DNA of 64,000 nucleotides from Brachionus rotundiformis (taxonomy: Eukaryota > Rotifera > Eurotatoria > Ploima > Brachionidae): contig JAESIW010000124.1 of assembly GCA_016802295.1 (NCBI GenBank), positions 533,164-597,163 on the forward strand, given 5' to 3'. Shown in pieces: positions 45,030 to 54,990 of this stretch; within the stretch, counting starts at the first letter, position 1, and each line of letters opens with the position of its first letter. The position numbers were made by a program, and so were the translations under genes. The notes below the pieces were generated by a model. It was given only the letters and a program-made list of their open reading frames with translations, did no database searches and was not told the origin of the DNA.

Positions 45030-47802
45030 TTATTTCTTGTTTGACTTGAAAAAATCATCAATTTTCTTTTTGAAACTGTTCTGGGTATCTACTGAAATAA
45101 TGTCAGTCGTCAATCGATTCCAATTGTCTACCACTCTATTCGACAAGAAGTATTCTCTTTGACTGATCCTTGTGAGTTGTTTCACTAACCTGTGCTTTCC
45201 TCCCCGTATACCTTTTGCAGGGCCTTCAATTGATAGTGAATTAGTGAGCTTGTTCGGGTTGTGCCAGTCAATAATGCTCAATCCTTTCGAAATTTTATAG
45301 TACTCGATTAAGTGAGCTCTCTCTCTTCTCTCTTGGAGGGTCGATAGGTCCAAGATTTCCAGTCTTTTTTCATAAGAAAGTTCTTTTATGCTCTTATTAA
45401 ATTTTGTAGCTCTAATCTGTACTTTTTCTAGTATCTTTATCTCTTTTTTGTTGTGAGGGCACCAAGCTGCTATTGCATATTCTAAATGCGGTCTTACAAA
45501 TGTAACATAAAGTAGTCTAAACGACTCTTTAGACATAAACTTGAAAGCCTTGCTCAGCTGCCAGAGGACAGTGGAGGCTGTATTTGCAGCTAGCGTGGCT
45601 TGTTGGCCCCATTTCAAGTTTGAACAAAGGACAATGCCCAGATCACGTTCCTTATCAGTACTTTCTAATGGCTTTCCATTCATTGTAATGTTAATATTAA
45701 AATGTTTGTTGTTGATTACCATGGCTTTACACCTATCCTCATTAAAACTCATTAACCATACATTTGACCATTCTACAAGTCTATCCACATCAAGTTGAAG
45801 ACTTTTTAGGTCAAGTGGATTTTTTATAATCGAAATTAACTTAGTGTCGTCTGCAAAAAGCTTACAAAGGCATTTTACAACCTCGGGCATGTCGTTGATA
45901 AAAATTACAAACAATAAGGGACCAAGCACTGAGCCTTGTGGCACTCCACTAATTACATCCAACCAGTCTGACACCTCTTCACTCATTACCACTCTTTGCC
46001 TGCGTCCAGTCAAAAAATCTTTAATCCAATTTACTAGCATATCGAAGTAAAACCGCGGTTTAAAGCTTCCGTTATTGTGTCAATAGTTTCCAGTAGGTTG
46101 GTTAGACAAGACTTTTTTGGTACAAAACCATGCTGTTCTCTCGCTATTAATCTATTTTATTCAAGATCTTCCATCATCGATTCCTTAAGAATTCTCTCCA
46201 TTATTTTACAAGCGATTGATGTGAGCGATACCGGTCTGTAATTTATGGCTTCTGTTCGGGTTCCTTTTTTGAAAATTGGTGAAATGTTTTTCCAAGCGCT
46301 TGGAACTCAACCACTGGTGTAAGAAGCTATGAACAATCTCGAGAGGTAAACTGCTACCGGAACATTTCTTCAGGACATATGGGTGCATCCCGTCAACTCT
46401 CGGGGCCTTGTGTACATCCAGGTAAAGCTAGTATTTGAGAACATTCGAATTCGAAAACAAACTTAAATCAATTTTGCATACATAATTTGTTTGTTTGTCC
46501 ATTTTTGGTAACGGTCTACCATCATCACGGCTAAAAGCTGTTTGAAACTGCTTGTTGAATATATTCGATATTATCAGTTTATCTGTGACCAAGTTTCCAG
46601 AGCCATCTTTTAAAGATCTAACACGATCCTTGTTTATTCTCTGGTCATTTACATATGAAAAAATACGCTTAGGCTCATTTTTACAGTTTCTGATTATAGA
46701 CCACTCATAGTTTTTCCTCGTCTTCTTAACCTCCTTTTCTACTAGTCTGCATACGTTGTTATAAACTGCCTTTGTGGATTCATTTTTACTGTCAATTTGA
46801 GTTCGGATAAACCATTTGTACTTCAAGTTTGTTAGCCTTTTAATATTCTTATTAAACCACTTGGGGTTTCTTCTAGTTGAAATGTTTTTCTCGGACAGTG
46901 TAAGTTTGGGAATGAAATTTGAAACACCCTCTTGGTAAATCCTGATCAGAGTATTAAACATACAATTAGTCTCTAAGTCGCTCATTTCTTTTAACTTCGA
47001 AGCGAGATGTTCTTCTAAAGCAACATAATTACCTTTATTATAGAATATTTTGCTTACAAGTTTTGGTTTTGTCTTTTCCTTGAGCAGGTATTCCCAGGAG
47101 AGTACTGAATTAAGACGATTTTTTGAGGAGCTCCCAAGTGGAGCACCTCCTTTTACAGCATAGATACGGCTAGGGTTATCGGTTATGACCAGGTCCAATG
47201 TTTTTTCGCCAAAGGAAGGCACCTGTACATGTTGAGCCAAAAAATTTTCTTCTAAAGTTTCGATGAATTTGGAGCTTAGGACACCAGCTTGACTTTGACC
47301 TCGACGTATCCGTGCAAGTTTGTCCAACTAATTTTCCGAAAATTAAAATCTCCAGCAATTAACAGACCGGTGTATTTTTTTTTTTTTCCACTAACTTTTT
47401 TGCTTAAGCTATATTTTTAAATATCTCTTCAGCTGTCTCATGATTAGAGTATAGTGGCCGATAAATACAGCCTATCAAAATTGAGTCCGCACCGGTATTA
47501 ACTTTACACCAAATTTCCTCTCCAATTTTTCGGGCTAATCCATCTTCAAGGACCTCAGAGGCCTCGATATCGTCTCTAACATAAATCGCCACACCTCCAC
47601 CAACCACTTGTTCCCTGTCTTTGCTAAACAACGAATAGTTTGGAATATTTTTTAATGATCTTAAGTTAAACCAAGTCTCAGTAATTAATATGATATGCGG
47701 AAATTTGCTCGTTTGAATTAGTGAGTTAAAGGAGTCCCACTTGTTTACCAGTGACGTGGCATTAGTATATAAGCTTTGAGGTACGCGTTGCCGTGCGCGC
47801 AA
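45030..47802 (-). pseudogene. LINE ORF2: endonuclease + reverse transcriptase, frameshifted
   Basis: Starting near 47802: an apurinic-type endonuclease with LYTNATSLVNKWDSFN, ILITETWF, GGGVAIYVRD and IGCIYRP, then after a frameshift GDFNFRKISWTNLHG (about 47350-47305). The linker frame 47327-46428 follows, then RT fingers with NYRPVSLTSI-like and EQHGFV-like blocks (about 46260-46110). The block that should carry YLDFAKAFDKV is missing: the frame passes from an ITEALNRG-like stretch directly to DMLVNWIKDF near 46060-46040. The palm and thumb (46040-45030) contain SGVPQGSVLGPLLFVIFIND and LFADDTKL (the catalytic FADD box), HLEYAIAAW, KVQIRATKFNK and NRVVDNWNRL. Target-primed reverse transcription would be its role; this copy cannot work. 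Confidence 0.88.
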
Positions 47803-47826
47803 TTGCCACGATGTTCTTCTGCTGGT

Positions 47827-48633
47827 TTATTGTAATGATAACGCTCGTTTGGTCTCTCTGTCGATGCGACAGAGTTTTCCAAACCTGATTCCCCAATAGA
47901 ATCGCGTCCCATTTTCCAGCTCTCCGTACTTAAGCCTCCCTTCACCAAGGTTCAGTTTGTCGTTTTCCAAATTCCGTCTTCTTCTCAACTCTCTCTCAAT
48001 TTCCATTTCATTTCTCGTCAAGTCCGGATTTATGAAACATTTACTAAACGATGTAGAGTCTTTTAACTTCTTAGCGTTTTTCAATAATCGAGTTTGCGTT
48101 TCTTTGTCGCATAATTCGACCAAAATCGGAGGTGGTTTATTGTCCGCGGCTTGGTTCTTAGATTTTGCCAGTCTAAATACTCTCTTGACTTTATTAACCG
48201 TATTTTGGATCCCAGTAACCTCCAAAATATCTGAAACAATTTGTTCGCCGTTTTTTTCGTCAGCAATATGTGTTGGGACTCCGCTGATAATCACATTATT
48301 CGCTTTCTCTAATCTTGCTCTTGACTCTTCAAACATTTTCTCGACTATCATCGCCTCTTCATAGCTACCTTTTTTCAAAAAGTTAGACCACTTTTCAGCG
48401 GATGCCCTAGGACAACTTCTTTGCCCTTTGTCTAATTTGTTTCTTAGAGATTCGTTTTCACGTTTAAGTGCAAAATTGTCCTGTTCCAACATTTTGAATT
48501 TATAAGCAAGGTTTCCAAGCACTGTTTGAACCGATTTTAAGTATTCTATAACTTTCTTCTGACTTTCTGTGTGTTGACCTTGCCCGAAACCTTTCCAATG
48601 TGGTACAAGTACCGCTTCAATGTCGCTTTCCAT
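47827..48633 (-). CDS. LINE ORF1 protein
   Basis: An intact 268-residue frame upstream of ORF2 on the same strand, 25 bp apart. A predicted coiled coil spans about residues 25-70 (VIEYLKSVQTVLGNL, LEQDNFALKRENESLRNKL). It is followed by an RRM-like segment (NNVIISGVPTHIADEKN, KRVFRLAKSKN, ILVELCDKETQTRLLKNAKK) and a basic C-terminal stretch (RELRRRRNLENDKLNLG). ORF1 proteins of this kind bind the LINE RNA and form a ribonucleoprotein that accompanies ORF2. There is no zinc knuckle. It is the only undamaged frame of this element. Confidence 0.8.
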   Translation of the reverse strand: MESDIEAVLVPHWKGFGQGQHTESQKKVIEYLKSVQTVLGNLAYKFKMLEQDNFALKRENESLRNKLDKGQRSCPRASAEKWSNFLKKGSYEEAMIVEKMFEESRARLEKANNVIISGVPTHIADEKNGEQIVSDILEVTGIQNTVNKVKRVFRLAKSKNQAADNKPPPILVELCDKETQTRLLKNAKKLKDSTSFSKCFINPDLTRNEMEIERELRRRRNLENDKLNLGEGRLKYGELENGTRFYWGIRFGKLCRIDRETKRALSLQ

Positions 48634-48710
48634 TATTTGGTTAATTAATTATTCAAAATTATATATTCAATACTTCTTTTTTTTCTTTTTTTAAGTTATA
48701 ATACTTTATA

Positions 48711-48880
48711 GTTCCCTGACCGACTACAATTTATTCTTAATTATTTAAAACGAGAATTGTGGTATTTTTCAATTTCTGTTAAAAATAAATATTAACTCTA
48801 AAAAGATAATAATAGTTAATTATAGTATAGTCACTTTAATAAATAAAGTTATATTGTTAATTATTAATATTATTAATTTT
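48711..48880. repeat. 170-bp direct repeat, right copy
   Basis: Second copy of the repeat at 44741-44910 (starts GTTCCCTGACCGACTACAAT). It lies just upstream of the 5' end of the LINE and is followed by (TA)n and then the second copy of the AAA/nuclease upstream region. Confidence 0.85.
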
Positions 48881-48935
48881 ATATATATATATTAATTATA
48901 TTAATAACTTATTAATATACACTCTTATTTTTTGT

Positions 48936-49322
48936 TGACTGAAAATTTTACCGATGCTTAAATTAGTTATTTTAGATTTGGATAATATTTTTAAATTAAC
49001 CTACTATAAAATTTTAACATCGCCTACCCAACAATTTGAATCAGATTTTTGAATTTTAAATAATTACCCTTAATTTTCACTCTAAATAATTCAATAAATT
49101 TTAAATTATATTTTTAAGATTTTTTTTGTAAAATTCTGATCAAGAAGTAGCTTGTTAAAACATTCATGAAAAATTAATATTCTGAGTGTATAGTTTTTGT
49201 TGTACGTCAGAAAAATTTTTCTCAATATTATTTGTTTGCGCAGAAATTTAAAATGATATTCATGCTAAAATTTCAAATAAATTCTTTCCATTTAGTTTTG
49301 AAAAAAAAGCTCTAAAATAAAA
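48936..49322. repeat. Upstream region of the AAA/nuclease gene, second copy
   Basis: This segment begins with the mutated inverse of the conserved start (CTGAAAATTTTACCGATGCT, where the full copy has CTGAACATTTTACCGATGCT at about 44376). It continues through blocks shared with 62977-62660 read in reverse, for example CAAGAAGTAG, ATTCTGAGTG and AATTTCAAATAAATTC. Coding sequence is absent to its left, and to its right it joins the plus-strand 3' end of the gene (GTTCAAAATCAATTTTCAAG). The same head-to-head arrangement exists at the copy near 62.6-63 kb. Confidence 0.75.
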
Positions 49323-49323
49323 T

Positions 49324-50205
49324 GTTCAAAATCAATTTTCAAGAATAGATTAAATTATCGACTATTTATCTCAATTGATTTTAAATTCGACTTATTAGTT
49401 GTCAAGAAATTGAATTCTATTTATAGTAATGTAAATAAAATATTATTTACTTAAAAAAATAAACTATTTAAAATTTTTTAATTCTTTTTTTAATTTTCCA
49501 AAAATTATTTTTTAATTTAGATTTAATTTGAGCATAATCATATTTAAAAATTTAGCAAACAATATTAAATTTTATAAATACAATTTCTTTTTTAAAATTA
49601 ATTTATTTAGGTTAAATATAGGGCTATTTTTGTATTAATTATCAGCTGAAAAATTGAATTTTTAACTTTTTATTAAAAAGTCTTCTTAGGAGGAGTAGGG
49701 TAGAATTAAATTATATCCGACCCTATTTGGTTAAGCTTCTTCGAAGCTATGGCAGACTGTTTCTTGATTCATTTGTCCAGGTTAATTTTGAAATTAATGA
49801 TTGATTCGGAATTAACGATGAATTGAGGTAGACTATTCCAGGCATTAACTACTCGATTTGTTAAGAAACGATATCGTTGCATGCAACTTTTCACATCTTC
49901 TCTAACTAAGCATTTGTTAATGTGAAAAGTTCTTATAAATTTATCTTATATATCTCATTAAATGTTTATTTCATGATTGGTTAAAAAATTTTGTTTGTTT
50001 ATTCCCCTATATTGAAGCTTTTTTTGCAAGTTGTGGAGTGCAGTTTGAATTTATGATTCTTATAAATTAAAATAATTCAAATTATTTGATTATTTTTTCA
50101 TCTAATTTTGACTAAATATTCAGAAAAAATGAGTGCATCTATTTTAATTTTAGCAAATAAACTCGTAAATGATCCTAGCCATCGTCCATTACAAGCTTTG
50201 CTTAA
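49324..50205 (+). repeat. Right inverted repeat of the AAA/nuclease element
   Basis: Inverse of 41750-42411, starting with the last codons of the AAA/nuclease gene (VQNQF..ID then stop, at about 49324-49350) and its 3' flank. It is interrupted by a LINE tail fragment at about 49689-49931 and abuts a second LINE at about 50205. Confidence 0.8.
49689..49931 (-). mobile_element. 5'-truncated LINE tail inside the inverted repeat
   Basis: On the minus strand this 240-bp insert encodes only the end of an RT ORF (RYRFLTNRVVNAWNSLPQFI, FKINLDK) and a short 3' UTR. The sequence on both sides is the AAA/nuclease 3' flank, uninterrupted in the left arm. TTCTTA is repeated at the two junctions and is probably part of the target duplication. 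Confidence 0.75.
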
Positions 50206-50447
50206 TTAGGAGTAAGTTAAACTGCAACTCGGAAAATGCTCGAGCAGAGCTCTAATGAGCTATAGCAGTCCCTTCTTTTTCTTAGCCAAGAATCTAATTT
50301 CGACTTAAAAATATTCAATGTCTTTGCGTTAAATATTTCTTCCGGTAATTGGTTCCATTTATTTACAACTCTATTTGTGAAAAAATGGAAACGCGAGGAG
50401 CAGTTTTTTATCTGTTCACGACGTAGAGTTTTTGAATGCCTTCTTAA

Positions 50448-52736
50448 GGACAAGGTTGATTAAAACATATAAAATGTGAATAAAACATAAAAAAAGAGAA
50501 CGTAGCATAAAAATAAATTTATTTTCCATAAAAGTGAATCAAAACATAAAATAATTTCTAATTTCTGTTAATAAAACATAAAAAAAAAATATTACATTTT
50601 AGTCTAAATTTACCAAAAAAGTTACAAAAACATAAAAAAAAAATATTACAATTTATTCAAAATTTACCAAAAAAGTTACAAAAACATTTAAAATTTTAAT
50701 TAAATTTATCAAAAATACAAAAAAATTAACTAAAATAAAATTAATCTTTTTCGTACCATGGACCAGCTTTTCTTTTTTTTGAAGTAGATTTATTGACAAA
50801 TTTTTTGGTTCTTATTCCAGGAAAATCTATTGAATCCAAAAAACAACAGCCAACTAAATGCATACAAACTGCTGCATCTAAAAATTTGCTGCATGTACAT
50901 TTGGTACAATCTGTACAGAAACAATCTGGGTTTATTTGAACCTTATATTTGTCATGACACAAATATTTTAAAATACCATCATTTTCTCCTAAACTTTTGA
51001 TTGAATCTAGATATTTTTTAGCCTCTTTTTTGACTGTTATTTTGGCTATAGCTGACTCTGGAATTTGTAAAGTTAAAGCAACTCTAGATTCTAACTTGAC
51101 AACTTTTTCAAATAACTCAAATACAGGCAAGAGATTGTATTTCATTCGATTGGTAAAAAAATTTTTAATCTTACCATTATACGATTCTAAAGGACAATTA
51201 GTCATCGAGTACCCTGGTGGCGTTTGAAAAAGTTGCCAATTTGAAAACGGTGAGTCGATCCACTGCTTTGTGAAATAATTTAAAAAAGTTTTTATATAAG
51301 GCATCCGTTTCCATTTGTTTAACATACGCTTTTTTTTCAATTCAAAAGATGATTGAATTTTTGTGCATCGTAAATGGATAATATCGTTGACAATTGACTC
51401 TTGAAAAATCTTTGGGATTTTTATTGCGTTTTTGTTTATCTAAAATAATAATTAATTAATTAATCAATTAACCTGTAAAAAAAAAACAAAAAAAAAGCTC
51501 ACGTTTGCTTTTAAATGATACCAACACATGATAATTTTAGTGTTGATTAACATTTTATTTATGCTATTTGCACTCGCACGTTCAGCGTCAATACAAATGT
51601 ATTCAATTGTATTAACCAAATCGATTTTAATTAAGCTCATTATTTCTATTAATGAACGCCAAAACACATTATAGTCACATTCCTGTTCTTGCGACGTAAC
51701 AAAATAACAAATTGGGTACAATTTACGTCTGATGTCTGTACAGCCAAACACTATCACCGGAAAACCATATTTAACAATTTTGTAGGTACAATCGAAATGA
51801 AATACACATCCATTTTGAACATTTAATAGAAGTGTACGACTTGTAATACCCAGATGAAAATGTTGTTCTTCACTACCTTCAAAAATTTCATTACAAAAAT
51901 AAAACGGTTCGTCTTTTGCAAATTTTTCAATATCAATATTTGTAATTAATTTTGGAGTAACAAATTCAACTAACCCATCAATACTGTTTACATCACCTTT
52001 TTTGTAACGTCGATACTTCATGTAGTTTTGTACTTGAGTCAATTTTGGAATTGTCGGGTCATCTCCATAATCGAGTAAAAGCATTTGATAAATTGAAAAT
52101 GGTTTTGTTATGTTACGATAGATTATCTTTTCGATAGCTTCCTTAAACTTTTCAGATATACTCTTTTTTTCTATTATGTTCTCTTGACTTTCGATTGTTT
52201 GCGACGGGGCATGCAAGTTTATTCCTTTGACTATCACTTGACTACTGCTCAAGCATTTGTTTATTAGATATCGAGTCGAACATTCGGTTGAGCATGAACA
52301 ATATGGATACAAAACTCTCATTTTGTGGCCATCGATGTTGTCAGGACAAATTGAACATTTATTTAAATTTCCGTGGGCAGACGTTGCTTTAGGAAACTGT
52401 TTCATGAAGAATTCAAGTTCTACGTTAGAGTTGAGTCTTGTCAAAAATAGCCAATCAATTTTTGTTCTCATTTTTAATATCTAAAAAATTTATGTATAAA
52501 AAATAATTTATGTTTTAGTCTCTCTTTTTAATAAATTTTTATGTTTGATGCACTCTTTTAGAAAAATTTGCAAAAAATAGAAATAAAAATTTTAGTATAT
52601 GTTTTATTAACTGCTTTAAATAATTATTACTAGTTTTATGTTTTAATTCTCTCTTTCAGTATTTTAAAATTAGAAAATTTTGTTTATGTTTTAATTTTAG
52701 AGTTTCACATTTTATATGTTTTGTTCAACTCTCTCC
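50448..52736 (-). mobile_element. MULE (Mutator-like) DNA transposon, 2.29 kb
   Basis: Termini GGACAAGGTTGATTAAAACA (left) and, inverted, GGAGAGAGTTGAACAAAACA (right) continue into a shared TATAAAATGTGAA, giving about 33-bp imperfect terminal inverted repeats. A 9-bp target duplication CCTTCTTAA flanks it (50439-50447 and 52737-52745), the length typical of MULEs. It carries a single spliced gene, apparently intact (50741-52471), and is inserted in a LINE ORF. Since the gene has no visible damage the element may be, or recently was, autonomous. Confidence 0.92.
50741..52471 (-). CDS. MULE transposase with SWIM zinc finger
   Basis: Two exons (52471-51503 and 51439-50741) around a 63-nt intron (GTGAGC..TTTAG) give 555 residues without stops. 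The N-terminal part has Cys pairs (CSICPDNIDG, YCSCSTECS) that could form a zinc-binding region. The MULE catalytic core includes FHFDCTYKIV (first Asp, about residue 225), VIVFGCTDIRRKLYPICYF, and a block ending in ICIDAERASANSI (second Asp), then CWYHLKAN at the exon junction. The second exon has NCPLESYNGKIKNFF and a SWIM finger CTCSKFLDAAVCMHLVG (CxCx9CxH). The protein would bind the terminal repeats and catalyse cut-and-paste transposition. The final residues are basic (TSKKRKAGPWYEKD), a possible nuclear localisation signal. Confidence 0.88.
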
Positions 52737-53228
52737 CCTTCTTAAATCGTATACTTGACCACTTTGAGCATAGTTTAAATCTTTTCTAAACTCAACTAAT
52801 TCAATTTTAACCAACTGGATCATATCTCCTCGCAGTCTTCTCGTAGTAAGGTCCGTAAGGCCGAATTTAATTAAGCGTGTTGAGGAATTAAGGTGTTAAA
52901 TAAGGAATCAACTTAGTTGCTCTATTTTGAATCTTTTCTATCGTTTCAATATCTTTTTTAGGTAAGGAGACCAAGAGGTTATGACGTATTCTAAGTGAGG
53001 TCTGACCATTGAAGTGTACAGTAGTTTAATGTTGTTAACATTAGGATATCTAAGCGATTTCTTCAATATGCCGAGAATCCTATTTGCTTTAGCTGTGAAA
53101 TATTTTACCTGTGTGTCCCATTTTAGGTCATTTTTGATTTATATAACGAGATCTCTTTCGCATACTGATTTATTAAGTGGAAATAACTCAATATTGTAAT
53201 CATGTTTTGAATTGTTGCGACCAAAATG

Positions 53229-53817
53229 ACTGTGTATTAAAATAGCAATGATCAAAACAAGACAATCAAAATAACATAATCAAAATAAAGAAAAATTGAA
53301 AAAAAAACATAATTAATTTGAATGTTTCAAAATGACATGAATCACTTTGAAATGATCAAATTAACATATCAGTAAAATAGCAAACAAAATTTATTATTTG
53401 TTGAAAGTACTGTTACTGATGAACGTATATCGAAATTTTATGATTATTTAAATGAATACTATTTAGAGAAAATTAAAATAACTCGTGCTCGTTTTAATAA
53501 GCGAGTTGAAACAAAAATTGATCTAGTGTGTTAAAAGTGAAATAAATTCTGTGATCAAAATATTGTCAAGTTATGATCGAAACAAGAAATTGGAGACGAT
53601 TAAAGATTTAAGTTTACTATAAACAATAAAATAATTGATTAATTGACTATTTATTCTTATTTTTTTTTCTTCAATAAAGCTATTATGATTATGACATTAT
53701 GAACATTTCTATTATGAACTTGTCATTTTACAGCTAATGTCATTTTGAACATTCTTTTTTGATACCTTGTAATTATGAACATTTTATTTTAATCACTGCT
53801 ATTTTGATAATTTACCA
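53229..53817. mobile_element. 589-bp non-autonomous element with 8-bp target duplication
   Basis: CCAAAATG occurs on both sides (53221-53228 and 53818-53825). Ends show an imperfect terminal inverted repeat: left TATTAAAATAGCAATGATCA, right inverted TATCAAAATAGCAGTGATTA. The inside repeats short motifs near both ends (AATGATCAAAA, ATTATGAACATT), as in transposase-binding subterminal repeats. A short protein-like stretch (DERISKFYDYLNEYYLEKIK, about 53417-53476) ends in a stop and may be a leftover of a lost transposase or a captured gene. Removal restores the host LINE frame (KVVHFG|RNNSK). Confidence 0.88.
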
Positions 53818-54182
53818 CCAAAATGGACAACTTTACATTTCTCGACATTGAGCAGACCAGTCCCGTGACCACTTACATATATTATCAATGTCGAGTTATA
53901 ATTTCTAGTCAGAGAAATATCTACTATTGTGGTTATAATCTTGTTGTCATCAGAGTACGCTTTCGAGCTGTTTTGGATACTCTCAAGTAAATCATTTATG
54001 TATATAATGAATAAAAGGGGACCGAGGACAGAACCTTGAGGAACTCCACTTGTGACTTCTGCCCATACTGACTTAGCTTCGCCAGGCACAACTTTTAGTG
54101 ATCGCCAAGTTAAAAATGAACTTATGCAATTTCTCAATCGCTCTCTAAAACCGTAAAATTTGTGTGTGAAACCTTGTCCAAA

Positions 54183-54285
54183 GCTTAAACAAATAAACTA
54201 TTTAAAATTTTTTAATTCGTTTTTAAATTGAGATTTAGTTTCAATAAAATCATATTTAGAAATTTAGCAAATAATACCCGGCTAG
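54183..54285 (+). repeat. Fragment of the AAA/nuclease 3' flank
   Basis: Matches 49440-49560 (AAATAAACTATTTAAAATTT... to TTTAGCAAATAAT) in the same orientation, then breaks directly into the PXMP4 exon copy. It shows that AAA/nuclease-element DNA and the PXMP4 exon are neighbours at both ends of the cluster. Confidence 0.75.
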
Positions 54286-54470
54286 CACAAATACAAATTT
54301 CTCAATATTTCCATGGTTCGGAGCTATAGTATGGGCTATAGTTTTATGGCTATTTGAATATCATCAGCATGTTCTTCAACCTTCTTTACAATCTTCAATG
54401 AGATATTTGTATCATGATTCTAATAGATGGGATTCAATTAGAAATTTTTTGCTCTGTAACAAATAGAATT
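54278..54470 (+). pseudogene. Second, truncated copy of the PXMP4 last exon
   Basis: Encodes NFSIFPWFGAIVWAIVLWLF, EYHQHVLQPSLQSSMRYLYH, DSNRWDSIRNFL and a CNK stop. It is nearly identical to the copy at 41075-41330, but the first about 25 residues are lost through a small internal deletion (CCCGGCT joined to AGCACAAATAC). Its orientation is opposite to the left copy. The sequence after the stop also matches that downstream of the left copy for about 60 bp, so the duplication was of genomic DNA, not of a spliced transcript. Confidence 0.8.
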
Positions 54471-54982
54471 TTATTTTTTAAAATATAAATAATAAATTAA
54501 TATTATTGATAATACCTAGTACAAGTTTGCTTATTTTTTAATTCAATTACATAGTTTAATCTAATTTAAATCTACTAAGAAACAAAACAAATTCGTAATT
54601 TCTATCAGGTATTGGAATCAATATATAATACAATTTTTTAATAAATTTATTTATCAGATTTTATCAGAAATATCACCGGAATTTTAAAATTGCTCAATAT
54701 ACCGAATCATTGAAAAATAAATGATTCTCATGGACTCGATGAATGAAAAATAAATTTAAAGCAGATAATTTAATTGAGAAAAATAAAACATAATTACTTA
54801 AAATCTTATAATTAAAATGTAATAAAAGATTTAAAATATTTCTAATTTAAATGAGTTTAAAAACAGCAATAGAAAACATCTTAAAAACTTAATCTAAAAA
54901 AAATCAAATTGTATAACATCCCTGGCAGATAGCTTTTAATTATATCAAAATGAATTTATCAATTAAAATCACATTAAACCAT
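54471..54982. other. Intergenic, no gene seen
   Basis: AT-rich DNA; the first about 60 bp matches the 3' flank of the other PXMP4 copy. Nothing else is supported. Confidence 0.5.
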
Positions 54983-54990
54983 ATTCTCAG

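Larger units (their letters stand above)
44930..48708 (-). mobile_element. 3.8-kb non-LTR retrotransposon (LINE), nearly full length
   Basis: A minus-strand LINE with ORF1 (48633-47827) and an ORF2 made of endonuclease, linker and reverse transcriptase pieces (47802-45030), ending in an ATA/ATT microsatellite tail (44925-44945) as in Jockey/CR1-type elements. It lies between 170-bp direct repeats. ORF2 is broken by a frameshift in the endonuclease around 47330-47400 and lacks the front of the palm, so the copy is inactive. Its sequence is otherwise well preserved, which suggests fairly recent activity of the family. Confidence 0.88.
50205..54182 (-). mobile_element. 5'-truncated LINE hosting a MULE and a MITE
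   Basis: A minus-strand RT remnant: WRSLKVVPGEAKS, TSGVPQGSVLGPLLFIIYIN and a degraded FADD box (YSDDNK) at 54137-53830. After the MITE come FGRNNSKHDYNIEL, MVRPHLEYVIT, KIQNRATKLIP (about 52950) and TTRRLRGDMIQLVK (about 52830). After the MULE come RRHSKTLRREQIK, HFFTNRVVNKWNQLPEEIF and a stop at 50217. Removing both insertions rejoins the frame exactly. The 5' end is cut at about 54182, where sequence of the AAA/nuclease 3' flank begins. Confidence 0.85.
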
